This document shows positions 25,401 to 35,594 of a stretch of 64,000 bases of DNA, piece by piece. Each line of letters opens with the position of its first letter. Position 1 is the stretch's first letter. This DNA comes from Phytophthora colocasiae (taxonomy: Eukaryota > Oomycota > Peronosporomycetes > Peronosporales > Peronosporaceae). The translations under genes and the position numbers were made by a program. The notes below the pieces were generated by a model. It saw only the letters and a program-made list of their open reading frames with translations. It had not been told where the DNA came from and did no database searches. The stretch is from positions 682,001-746,000 of the forward strand of contig JAGKQI010000105.1 of the NCBI GenBank assembly GCA_018806915.1, in the 5' to 3' direction.

Positions 25401-27108
25401 GTCTACACGCATGACAGTCAATGGGCTTGTTGAAGTCATGTGTAGTAAAGCGAAACAACCCATCCGCCATACTTAACTCCACCATCTTCTTCAACGCCGG
25501 ACCATTGAGGTGTGCAAACCTCATGTGCCATCGCAGCACCTTGTCCTCTGTCGTGGAGGTCATCATCATACACATTCGAGCTTCGCTCGGATCCAAAGCA
25601 ATGGCCTTCAACCAGAAATGCGCACCACGCCGATCCAGAATCAATCGAGCTTCTCCTCGAGTCATGTACATGCATCGCTTGTCTGGATCCTCCTCGTCGT
25701 TGTAAGAAGGCACCCATCCATCCTTTTCAAGACGATACTGACACAGAATATTTGTAGTTCCTTTTGGCGTGAACCGTGTCTCCTTCAAGTGAATCAAAGC
25801 ACCAGCACTCAAAGGATCATTTGCATCCTTCGCACGAAGCACAACACGTCCAAAAGGTTTACCAGAGCTAATGCCACCTTCCCAGTCTTGAAAGTAAACA
25901 TTGTCCGTCGTCAGCGACTCAAACGCTCGCTCATCAGTACAAACATGCGTCGCAGCACCCGAATCCATCATCCAGTCACCATTGTAGTCGAGATGTTTTC
26001 CGGTCGCAATACGCATCGCCGAAATAAATCCTCACCATACCGATACGCTCTACTTCGCACTCGCCTTCCACTCGGCGAATCATCTTCATGCTGAATTTAG
26101 ATTCCGCAGCGCCTGCAGCTGCTTTGGCAGCCTCCTCTTCACGCTTCTTCTTCTGCTTTGCCAGATATCCGTAGCACTCATCCCGGCGGTGGCCCTTCTT
26201 ATCGCAGAACCAGCACTTCAACTTGCTTTTGTCGAACTTGCCTTTCTTCTTTCTGCTCGGATTGCCATCCTTGCCAGTCGCCATGCGCTTGTGCCCGGAT
26301 TCCATCGCCGACATTACTTTCGTCGAACCAGCAGCTTCCTTAGCTTTCGTGGCAGTTGAGCTCGCCTCATGAGCTTTGTCTGTCTCCGCCTCACCACGTA
26401 AGGTGTTGAGCACAACATCCAACGTCACTTCAGGTTGGTCAGGCAGTCGTTGGTTGAAGAGCCGAACGACATTGCGGTGAGTTTCTTCAACTCCTTGCAG
26501 GATAATATTCACCATCTCACTGTCAGCAATAACCTCGTTCATGTTCTCCAGTTGCCGACGTAGGTCCTCCACATCGTCCAACCACTCATCCATGTTGCCG
26601 CCTACTGTGAACACACTCGTGTACAACTTTCTCCGTAGTCGAATTACGCTAGAAAAGGCCCTTTGGTCTTGTCAGCCTCAAATGCCTTCCACATGTCGAA
26701 TCCCGATGTGTACTTGCATACTTTACGCGAGTCTCTTTGCAACAACCCACGCAACAGTGTGTCAACCACAAACGTATTCTTGTCCTCGTAGATCTGCTGC
26801 TCCGCAGCATTCGTACTCGGTCTCAACGTGCCGTCGATAATGCTCCAGCATCCACGTTGACCCAAGAAAGTACGCAGCTGTGCGCGATACAGATCGTATC
26901 CGCCATCCTCCGTGTACTGCGGCGGCTTGTTCGTTCCCCGAAGTGCAACTCGGGCATCAGCACTCCTTGGTGCAGCACCACCACCGGCTTGCATGGCACT
27001 CGCATTCACTCCAGGTGCACCACTATTAGACGCACCACTTGGTTGGTTTCCACCCGATCCAGCATTGGGCGGAACTGGCTGGTTGCCCTGTTGCCCGCCA
27101 CCAGTCAT
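22408..27108 (-). pseudogene. Copia gag-pol polyprotein, several frameshifts
   Basis: Gag starts at 27108 with a Gly/Asn/Gln-rich N terminus. A one-base shift near 26645 moves it to the frame 26626-25976, which holds the zinc knuckle CWFCDKKGHRRDEC. Another shift precedes the protease (WMMDSGAATHVC, near 25975). The GAG-pre-integrase HxxxH/CxxC finger and the first part of integrase follow down to 25108. Between 25108 and 24861 the integrase core continues in three different frames. The RT/RNase H part (24861-22408) is open for 817 aa with TVYVDDIVIA, the RNase H acidic residues (EAYADADHA, FCDNQSA) and the Copia C-terminal block LADIFTK. At least four frame changes make it inactive. Confidence 0.9.
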
Positions 27109-27170
27109 GATTACTTAACCGTCGCTTGTTATCTGCTACTTCACTTGAGTCAGCACTTGAAAACGCCTTT

Positions 27171-27182
27171 GGGCTCATAACC
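27171..27182 (-). promoter_or_regulatory. Copia primer-binding site (half initiator tRNA-Met)
   Basis: The plus strand reads GGGCTCATAACC, identical in style to the anticodon arm of initiator tRNA-Met with its CAT anticodon. The minus strand GGTTATGAGCCC would therefore pair with a cleaved tRNA fragment to start reverse transcription. It abuts the LTR exactly. Confidence 0.75.
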
Positions 27183-27604
27183 TTCGAGAACAGGCAGTGT
27201 AGCGGCGCACGGTGACGAGTTCTTCTTCTTGAATATGTGTTGGGAAAGGGCTTGGTAGGCAGTTTAGCACTAGTGTCAGGTGTTTGGCAAAATGCAAAGT
27301 GAGGAATATATTTTCTTTTGTCAGTGGTGTTGTGTTCACTAAGGGGAACGCACCGAGCGGAAAACCCCTTTTGGCCCCGATGGTCACTGCAGGCTGCCTA
27401 TAGCAGCGGAGAGTCAACAACAGTCAGAGCAGTCGTTTTACACCTCTCCATGACCACGGCCTCAATCACAACCTTCACTCAATCACCTCAATCATATTCA
27501 CTCCATCACCTCAATCATACTAACCGTTGCACCCATTACACCCAGTGTGCTGCAACCGGAGTGACTACCAATCCATCGTTGCGTGTCCACAACAGGATCT
27601 CACA
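27183..27604 (-). repeat. 5' LTR of the Copia element
   Basis: About 422 bp, matching 21980-22397. The outer edge is followed by CTTGC (27605-27609). The inner edge meets the primer-binding site at 27182 without a gap. Confidence 0.88.
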
Positions 27605-27727
27605 CTTGCTTGTCGAGGGATCGATACGTTGTAATAGAGTAGGTACTCTAGGACAGTCTGCTCCCTTTGGCCCCCAGAACTCACTTCTCCCAAGGACAGT
27701 CAAGTTTCGAGCCGTCACTAACGAGGT

Positions 27728-28489
27728 ATGGAGCTGGGGAATGTCACGGCATTGGTTGCGGGCGGGGCTACTGGGCTTGGGAAGGCGTTCGCTGAAACGT
27801 TGCTATCGCATGGAGGCAAGGTCCTGCACGAGCAGTACGGAACCTCCCGAGTTTGCTCTCTTGTGCAGGACACAGTAACTCCCGGTTCTTTCATTCGAGC
27901 TTTCGATATCGCTGCAGTCTCCTTCGACAGTGCCGTCAACGTAGTGGTGAATGACACGGGCATCTCGAGGCGAATCACTCACTTCGACTGCAACACACCA
28001 CACAGTTGGGAAAGCGCCGTGACCATCGACTCGGTAACTCTCATGCGTACAACACTGGAAGCTGCAGAGCAGATGGAGGCTGGTCTACCAAGAGGCAAGG
28101 AAGGAGTCATTGTCAACTTAGCTATGGTAGGTGGGTTGGTTGAGATGCCCTTCTGGTCAGCATACGCAGCAGCAAAGGCTGCAGTCCTCGAGTTCACAAA
28201 GTCCATGTACTCACTCAAGTCTTGTCGCAACATTCGCGTAATGGCGTTATGCCCCGGCTTCGTGGACACGGCAGTCGGTCACTTCATCACTGATGCGTTT
28301 CCAGGAGCTATGCGCAGTCGATGTGGGCTTGTAGCAGTGGAGACAGTGACGCAGGCATTTGTTCGAGCCATTGAAGACGGACGGAACGCTGGTCGGCGCA
28401 TGATCATTATGGAGGGGCAGGCCATTTACTACGAAGATGACTTCACAGACAGCACACTCACGTTCCCCACTTGGCGATCTCAGACTTGA
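27728..28489 (+). CDS. Short-chain dehydrogenase/reductase, 15-PGDH-like
   Basis: 253 aa, single exon. The cofactor loop GGATGLGKA (residues about 13-21) and the YAAAKAAV Y-x3-K active-site pair identify a classical SDR. The spacing and the PGFVDT motif resemble 15-hydroxyprostaglandin dehydrogenase-type, NAD-dependent enzymes. Two positions depart from the family. NNAG reads NDTG. The catalytic Ser expected in NxASM is not seen; the block reads NLAMVGGL. Activity is therefore uncertain. The Copia element lies 118 bp upstream of the ATG. The substrate is unknown. Confidence 0.75.
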   Translation: MELGNVTALVAGGATGLGKAFAETLLSHGGKVLHEQYGTSRVCSLVQDTVTPGSFIRAFDIAAVSFDSAVNVVVNDTGISRRITHFDCNTPHSWESAVTIDSVTLMRTTLEAAEQMEAGLPRGKEGVIVNLAMVGGLVEMPFWSAYAAAKAAVLEFTKSMYSLKSCRNIRVMALCPGFVDTAVGHFITDAFPGAMRSRCGLVAVETVTQAFVRAIEDGRNAGRRMIIMEGQAIYYEDDFTDSTLTFPTWRSQT

Positions 28490-28553
28490 GACGGTTCGTC
28501 TACATTTTCATAGAGTCACAATTCCGAAAATACGACATTCACTTTTGCGCAGT

Positions 28554-29728
28554 ATGGAGCCCAAAGTGTCATGTGTGAATCATGTAGCGTTTGTGAACGG
28601 ATACTACAGGGAACGTCTATGCGTGCGTAAGGAGTCACTACAGATCCCATCGACTGCTTTCCCCCGTACTAGTGCCATTGCCCCGCTGGAATTGTCGGCA
28701 GCTGCTGCGCGACGTCAGCGCAAGCGGGAGACGGCAGCTCGAAGGCGAATTGAACGATTGGAGGAGCTCACCGCACAGGGAAAGTTTGTGCCGCTAAGTG
28801 ACCGAGTTCGACGTGCGCTGCAACAAGCCTACGATCGCTATGGCGGCCCTCGATTCGTGTTACGAGACTTCCTCCCTAATTTTCAAGATGAGATCGAAGA
28901 AAACAATCAAGGCTTTTTCGTGGAGACACTGAACACAGAAGCCCTAAACGATGGTAACGTGCATTGCAACCGAACGGAGCATGAGCAGCTTGCAGAGGTG
29001 GGTGGCTCTAAGGTCGTTTTACCGGCCGAATCGACCTTCTGCCAGCGTGATGTACGAGAACTCCACCTCCTCGCACTTAGGAAGCACAAGTTAATCGTGA
29101 TGGATCCCCCATGGCAGAACAAGAGCGTTTCTCGTGGAAAGCGCTACGAAATGTTTGATCACAAGGAGCTGATTAAGATCGATATCCCGCACATTGCGGA
29201 CCCGGATGAATGCATCCTAGCAGTGTGGGTGACGAACCGCCCATGCTACATGGCGTATCTTCGGGAGCAGGCGTTGCCATCATGGGGCTTCACTTTCCAC
29301 ACCTGTTGGTACTGGCTGAAGCTCAGTAAGAACGGGGAACTTGTTACTCCTTTGGACTCGACGCATCGTCTTCCTGTCGAAACGTTGGTTGTCGCGTACC
29401 GTGCAAAGGATCAAGAGCGTCAAAATCTACTGCGCCAACGACTCGGTGATCAAATGCGGATCGTACTGAGCATCCCTCTGCGGCATTCATGGAAGCCGCC
29501 ACCCGAGAGCTTTTTCGACGAGAAAATAATCTTGAAGACTGACAGGAAGGCGGAGTTATTTGCTCGAGAGCTGCGACCGCATTGGACAAGTGTAGGGAAT
29601 GAGGTACGTTTGTCTAACAACTACCTTTTCTACCTGTTTCAGTCTAACAGTTCTTGATGAAGGTGCTCAAGTTTCAGTCCATGAACTTATTCCAGCCAAC
29701 TACAGGAAAATGCAACGTTCTGAAATGA
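28554..29728 (+). CDS. METTL4: MT-A70 family N6-adenine methyltransferase, METTL4-like
   Basis: Two exons, 28554-29603 and 29663-29728, with a 59-nt GT-AG intron, 371 aa. The DPPW catalytic motif is at residues 184-187 (LIVMDPPWQNKS). Downstream come NRP, WYWLKLSKNGELV, the RLPVETLVVAYR block and IPLRHSWKPP, which together match METTL4 rather than METTL3/14. The C terminus after splicing reads GNEVLKFQ, a METTL4 ending. METTL4 proteins methylate adenine at N6 in DNA or U2 snRNA; 6mA is reported in Phytophthora DNA. Only 64 bp separate this ATG from the SDR stop. An in-frame ATG at 28437 lies inside the SDR gene and was not chosen. Confidence 0.88.
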
Positions 29729-30186
29729 CATGCAGAATGTAACTTAGTTTTGTCTACACAGAGACTTGTGCCTGCTCAACAACATTTCTGCTGCCGCCTT
29801 CTTCCTGAGGAGAAGGATCTGCACGCTATGAGTATCCCCGCGTAAATTTTGTGTCCCAAAGATTCGGCTTCTACTGCTCACGGGGAGAGAACGGCGAGAA
29901 TTTGACACTTTGGTTTCAACAGATGCAACTGGTGATGGATGAAAGGCTCAGGTAATGAGATTCCACTATATACTATCTTCAGGCAGTGAGGACACTACAT
30001 CCCCACTGCGTCTCAGATGTCCCTATAGCATTCGTCACTGCCTTCCGTCGGGCAAAAATGTATACACACGCAAAACTAACTGGTTGAGGCCGTCTCAGTG
30101 ATCTTGGTGATAAATAAATGTCGTCACTCTGCCTGAATGGCAAGTCGAGAGTAGCAAATATTTTTGATACATCATTGACAAGCGCT
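29729..30186. other. Intergenic, about 460 bp
   Basis: Between the METTL4-like gene and the minus-strand remnant. I see no open reading frame of note, RNA gene or repeat. Confidence 0.5.
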
Positions 30187-30196
30187 CACAACTCAC

Positions 30197-30686
30197 TCAA
30201 TACACAAACACAGTAAAGTAGTCGGTCTCATCATACAAATGCCTCGAATGTTCTTCACATTGGGATTCCAAGTCGTCTAGGAGCACGGCAGAACGCAATG
30301 CAATAAGACGCTCGTTGTCCTCAGACTCGTCATCTGATTGTGTAATCACTTGAGAAACCTGGTTAAACCACCCACAGCCGTCGCTCTATTTGTCGCTGCG
30401 TTTCCTGTTCTGCACTGCTGCAAGTTCCCGAATGGCAAGAGGCTGGTGCTGCTCGCCATCCAGTGATGGTTGGTTCACCTGCAGAAAGACTTTTTACGAA
30501 TGCCATAGTGTTCGTAAAAAAGCGTAAATATTAAATATCATTTTCAGCCTATCAGAACGATTTGACAGGTTGTCAATAGAGAACAGTTGCAAATTGAGAG
30601 CGGACTTCAAGACAGGAATGCTTTGCAGGATCAAGGCTGGAAGTATCCACATCTTTCAAGGCTAGAAATCTAGCCACCAGTTCGTC
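30197..30686 (-). pseudogene. Unrecognised minus-strand gene remnant
   Basis: A coding-like minus-strand frame runs 30478-30197, starting after a splice acceptor (TTTCTGCAG). It contains an acidic C-terminal part (SDDESEDNERLIALRSAVLL) ending in TGA at 30197-30199. It is interrupted by an in-frame TAG at 30386-30388. Upstream, 30686-30565 reads HDELVARFLALKDVDTSS and then a stop, which looks like an earlier exon. No ATG is visible because the reading runs into the start of the plus-strand dysferlin-domain gene (30687). I do not recognise the family. It may be a decayed gene, or a real gene whose exon boundaries I have misjudged. Confidence 0.4.
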
Positions 30687-32022
30687 ATGAGCAGGAGGGA
30701 GAAGCAGCTTGAGGCTGAGTGCGAAGAGCTGCGCAGGTGGGTTTGGCTGGATTACGCTGTGTAATGTGAGATGATGGCGTCATTTTACTTCTGTTGTTGT
30801 TCGTCATCGTTAGCGAGTTGGGGGCGATGGAGGAGCTAGTGCAGCGGTACCAGGACGAGCTCATGGCTGCCAGGAATTATGTCCGCATCAGCCCTAGAAA
30901 TACCCCGGACGTGCATCGTGTGGAGGAGGAGCTGTTCGAGAATCAGAACCTGGCCCCAAGAGGATCTGCCATGCGCATCTCGAGGGCGGAACTGCCTGTC
31001 CTGTGTCAGGCCAATGGAGAAGAGTCGCGGTTCAGTGAGGTGAGGTTTGCTGGGTGAAGGTGTTATTTTGATGCAGGCGAACTGAGCTGGACGTTGGTGT
31101 AGATTAAGCTGCCGTCAAAGAACTGGGAGTGGGTATCAGATTGGCAGTGTGATGTCCACGCCCAGACGGACGAAAGCGGGTGGGTCTACGCGGAGTCGTG
31201 GGAGCAGCTACGCGATATCAACGAGATCCACCACAGGTGAGTGATGAAATTTTTATGGCAAGTTGTGAGTTGTACAGGTGCTGACCGTCGTTTCTGCAGC
31301 AAACAGACAATGCATGCACGCGTTCGGCAGCGTCGGTGGAAACGAGAGCGGATGCTAGTTCGATCGACAGGGTTGCCCGTGGCATTGAACGAGCGTTTGA
31401 CAACAAAAAGCAGGCTGGTTGCTATGGTAAATCCTTTAATAAGCTCATTTCAAGGCGATGATCTGTGTTGATTAATATGAAACCTTTTCCTTTGTTGAAC
31501 AGCGCTACGCTAACGAGAAGCTGACACAACAGGTACTGTATGCTCCAATCGTTCAAAGTTACCGCAATTAACGAAGGCTTGCATTTACAGTTACTTCGCG
31601 CACATGAGCGTATCGAGGAGCTTGAGAAGCGAGATCACATCTACGAAGCACATATGTTGAAACTTCAACAAGTGGCCGACGAGCTGTCGAACGAACTGTA
31701 CGCCCGATCCTTCGACCTCCACGACCCCGTAGCAGTTCCTTACATGGTGTCCAAAAGTAGCGAAGTATTGAAGCAGACGGAAGCTCTACTTGGTGACATG
31801 CTGATGGAGCAGGGGCTCGCACGACTAGACACTCTGGCGGTCACGAGCGAAGTGCAACGTCGTCGATCCGAGATTTTGGCTGCATGCGAGAGCGAGCTGC
31901 AGAACACCATGGACGAGTTCAACGACCTCGCATGCACACTAGAACGGCGCCAATCACCACCACCCGAAAGCCCTGAGAAACCATATCTCGTAGTATTTAT
32001 CAGTAGGTCAAGTTGTCTGTGA
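30687..32022 (+). CDS. Dysferlin (DysF)-domain coiled-coil protein
   Basis: Six exons: 30687-30736, 30814-31039, 31103-31236, 31300-31426, 31503-31532 and 31591-32022. All junctions keep frame; 332 aa. A short N-terminal coiled coil leads to the paired dysferlin motifs: NWEWVSDWQCDVHAQTDESG, then GWVYAESWEQL, then the second-half signature RVRQRRWKRERML. This W-rich fold is found in dysferlin, TECPR1 and yeast Pex30-type peroxins, often on proteins at membranes. No membrane segment is seen here. The C-terminal half is helical (LLRAHERIEELEKRD onward). The role is unknown; membrane-contact or autophagy functions are possible by analogy only. Confidence 0.75.
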
Positions 32023-32133
32023 TGTAGATAGTTTATAAGCTAATTCAGTACATTTTGTTATTGACCAATCACAATCGTTCGCGCTCTTTCATAACGTTAA
32101 TTCACGCGCAAGGGGTCAGACAGGAGGAGAACC

Positions 32134-34994
32134 ATGACGGACGCGGACATCTACGCGTACGAGCAGGAGTTCGACGAGATGGACGAGTGGGAGGCCATGC
32201 ACGCGCACGAGATGGAGGCAGCAGAGGAGGAAATCCGTGCTATGGAGGCCTTCGAGCAGCGTCAGACGGGGGAGAAACAGCAACAGCAGCCAGCTCTAGC
32301 CACACAGCAACCTCCTGTCAGTAATAACGCTATTGAGAGGGCAGAGGACGGGCTGGAAAAAGCACAAAGTCGATTGGACCAAGTATTGGCTCGATGTGCG
32401 ACTCTTTTGGGAGAAGATGATGACGATGTTACTATGGAGAGCGTCGAGCGCAGACACGAGAATGATACACACAAGGAGAAGCAGACTGTAGCAGCAAAGG
32501 CGGATGCAACCACAGCTGAGTTTCTGTACAGCCGACCGCCCATGGACGTGGATTCGCTGTCCGTAGTGTTGGGCGAAGGCAAGAGGATGTTTCTACGCAA
32601 GAAACGCCCGAATTCCATGCACATCACTTCCAGTTCTGTTCGAAGCGCAGCATCGTCACTTGTCCCAATCAAAGAGTTGATGGAGTCAGTAGAACGGGTA
32701 CGTGACTTTTTCAATATTGTGTTAGATGGCTATCCCTAATGATACGTGGATTCCAGATGGAGATCGAAGAAGCAGCAGCGAAAAAAGATGAAACTATGCG
32801 GCAGAAGTCGGATCCAACAGTGAAGGTGTCACATGCGTTGAATGCAGAGCTGTGGCTCGACAAGTACAGACCGCAGAGCTTTTTGGATCTGCTGAGTGAC
32901 GAACGAACGAATCGTGAAGTGCTTGCTTGGGTCAAGTCGTGGGATCGATTCGTGTTCCCGAAAAAGAAACGAGCTAATGGCACCCTTCCGGTGTCCCCTG
33001 CTAAGCAAAAAGACTTTGGCAGTTCTGGCAAGTCTCCGTGGAACTCGAACAATGCATCCAACGGCAATTCTGAAGACGATGAGGATAAGCGCCCGTTCAA
33101 CAAAATCATTCTCATCTGTGGTCCACCCGGAGCAGGTAAGACAACGCTTGCCAACATTGTTGCGCGTCATGCTGGCTACAACCCCATTGAAGTAAATGCC
33201 AGTGATGATCGCACAGCATCTGTACTGCGCAACAAGATCATCAGTGCTATGGAGATGCAGTCCATTTGGGGCGAAAGAAAACCGAACTGCATCATTCTCG
33301 ACGAAATTGATGGCGCAATGAACGGTAGCGATGGGAAGTCTGCGATTGAAGTTATCCAGGAAATGGTCAATGCACCGCTGCAGAGGAAGCAGGCAGGACG
33401 AAAGACTGCTGCCAAGAACCGCCACCCGCTGACTCGACCGCTGATCTGCATCTGTAATGACCTCTATGCATCGGTGCTGCGTCCGTTGCGTCAAATGGCC
33501 AAGATTTTCACGCTTGATACGCCATACCCACAACGCCTCGTCTCGCGGCTTAAATTCATCTGTCGTCATGAAGGCATCAAAGCTTCCAATGGCGCGCTAG
33601 CAGCTCTGTGTTCCAGCACTGACAACGATATCCGCTACTGTCTGAACACGTTACAGTTCCAGACTGCACAGTCACGTGGAGCAGTAAAGAGCAAGTCTGC
33701 TGTCGTGACTTTGAGTACTGGACTCGTCGCTCGAAAAGACCACGTTCACGGTATGTTTGAGGCGCTGGACATCGTGTTCTATGAATCTCGCTCCAAGTCG
33801 ACTAAGGAAGCAGTCCCGATAGCGGAGAAGATCGACGAAGCAGTGGCTTCATTAGGGAACTTCCCTCTTTTGATTAACGGATTGGATGAGAACGTCCCGA
33901 AGATGATCTTCAACGACCCCACTATGAACAAGATTTGCGATGTCTTCGAGTGGCTTGGCCTTGCGGACGAGTACGAGAATCGCGCTCGCTCTGAACAACA
34001 GTACGTCTTCCAAGCTTACATCCCATTTGCTGCTATTGCCACTCGCGCGGCTTGCTGTACGAGTTCTAGACGTCGCGTGGAGTATCCACGAGCACAGTTT
34101 GAGGCTCAGAAGCGGCAGGATCGCTCGGAGAATATCCTCGTAGCACTGACAGAGGGAGCACAATTGCAGCCGATCTTGCGATTAAGTACTAGCGTCCTTG
34201 TCGTGGATGTAGTGCCGTGGCTAGTTGAAAGTCTATCGCCTAGCATCCGCCGCATTAACCCTTCCGTACAGACCAAGGAGGAGAAGGTGATGATTCAGAG
34301 GCTCATTGAGCTGATGGCGTCGCTGGGTCTGTCTTTCCGGCACAAGTATCGACCTGACGGCAGTGAAGACTACGCACTCGAGCCGTACGTTTCGACAGTG
34401 TGTAGATATCTGTAATTTGTTGTGATGTCTGACTTTGTTTTGACCTGCACAGGGCGTTAAATGAACTAGTGGAGTTCCGAAGCAGTGAAGACGACGCAGC
34501 GTACCAGTCCATGCTACCGTTGCCTGTACGAAAGATGATTGCTCGAGAGGTTCAGTTGGAGCAGATGCGTCGGAATGATACTTCATCCTCAGCCATGTCA
34601 CCAAGTAAAAAGGTTCCAACTGTACCAGCCGACAAGGCAAGCGAGGCTACTATTGAAGAGAAGGCTGCAAAGGCTGTTTATGTTGTGCTGGATCTAAGCG
34701 GTACGTCTCGTGATGTAAGTTGCAGCGTGTCACCGCTTAGTAACTAACTTGTGATAATGTTGCGTCTGCCCAACAGAGGCGGAACTGGCCAAGAAGGATG
34801 AGGCCCTGCGCAAGCGTAACCCGTTCGCATTTGCGCATCGCGAGGCCAAGCGAAAGCGTGACGAGGAGATGAACACAAAAGTCAAGCAGCAGCGCTCCAA
34901 CGACGTCCATGCCCACTCCCTGGTGCGCTACAAGTTCAATGAAGGCTACACGTGTGGCATCAAGACAGCCGTGTATGTCCGTGATTTATTATAA
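32134..34994 (+). CDS. CHTF18: CTF18, alternative clamp-loader large subunit
   Basis: Four exons (32134-32697, 32757-34384, 34453-34700, 34777-34994), all in frame, 885 aa. The acidic N-terminal region is followed by LWLDKYRPQSF, the RFC-type entry motif. Walker A GPPGAGKTT is near residue 309 and Walker B CIILDEIDGA follows. The RFC boxes NASDDR and ICNDLY are present. The C-terminal motif VRYKFNEGYT is specific to CTF18 and is the part that meets DCC1/CTF8. CTF18-RFC loads PCNA and supports sister-chromatid cohesion and the replication checkpoint. Human CTF18 is 975 aa, so this looks full length. Confidence 0.93.
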
Positions 34995-35053
34995 AAACAC
35001 TGACTGTAACGCAAATTACAAGAGCGCATGTCCTGTTATCTCTGTTGAACCCA

Positions 35054-35455
35054 CTATTTCTTGGCCACTTTCTTCTTCTTCTTGGGTTTCTTCTTCTTGT
35101 CCGTCTGGCTCACAGGTGCAGCACATTTCGACGTGGGGGACAACGGTGTCGACGCAGGAAGCGTCTTCATTGGCCCCAGTACCTCCTGCATTACGAACCG
35201 CAACAGTCTCGTCAACCGGAAGAGATTGCCCGTGTCCGCCGTCGTGTACTTGACCGCTTCATTACGTCCGCCGGCACTACGAGGTGACGATGGCGTGGGC
35301 TTGGCCGGGTGATGCGATACTCGAGCGACCACCTTCACGCCCTTGCCAGCTGTCACGCGAGTTTTAAGGAAGAAGCGTGAGTTCTGCGGGTCCCCCACGA
35401 ACGCCAGCTTGGTCTGTTCCTCGAAGCGCTCCCAACTCACGTTGTTGCTTGCCAT
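35054..35455 (-). CDS. SRP9-like small basic protein
   Basis: 133 aa, single exon. The N-terminal half reads WERFEEQTKLAFVGDPQNSR then FFLKTRVTAGKGVKV. This matches the SRP9 pattern W-x2-F followed by DP-x3-R and a K-R strand. The region KYTTADTGNLFRLTRLLRFV fits the SRP9 YKT and helix. The tail is a Lys cluster (KKKKPKKKKKVAKK). SRP9 pairs with SRP14 on the Alu domain of signal recognition particle RNA and delays elongation. The gene is convergent with CTF18; only 59 bp separate the stops. Identity is moderate because the family is short and divergent. Confidence 0.55.
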   Translation of the reverse strand: MASNNVSWERFEEQTKLAFVGDPQNSRFFLKTRVTAGKGVKVVARVSHHPAKPTPSSPRSAGGRNEAVKYTTADTGNLFRLTRLLRFVMQEVLGPMKTLPASTPLSPTSKCAAPVSQTDKKKKPKKKKKVAKK

Positions 35456-35594
35456 TATTGTAGGTTTGGTGTATCTTCCTGCAAGGTGAACTGGACGGCT
35501 ACGGAGACTTGTGATTGGTGGATAATTTTGGATCGTTATTTTTAGCTGGTCGTAACTTCAACTTTGGTGCAACGTGGATGGAGGACCAGAAGGG

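Larger units (their letters stand above)
21980..27604 (-). mobile_element. Ty1/Copia LTR retrotransposon, decayed
   Basis: 5.6-kb element on the minus strand with LTRs at 21980-22397 and 27183-27604. Target duplication CTTGC is at 21975-21979 and 27605-27609. The order gag, protease, integrase, RT, RNase H defines Copia. The primer-binding site GGTTATGAGCCC directly abuts the 5' LTR and would pair with the anticodon arm of initiator tRNA-Met, the half-tRNA priming used by copia. The polypurine tract is GATGTGGGAGG next to the 3' LTR. The LTRs differ by several substitutions and small indels, and the coding region has several frameshifts, so it is older than the Gypsy element. Confidence 0.93.

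Noticed and set aside
27171..27182. tRNA-Met-like string
   Set aside because: Only the anticodon-arm portion is present and it abuts an LTR; it is a primer-binding site, not a tRNA gene.
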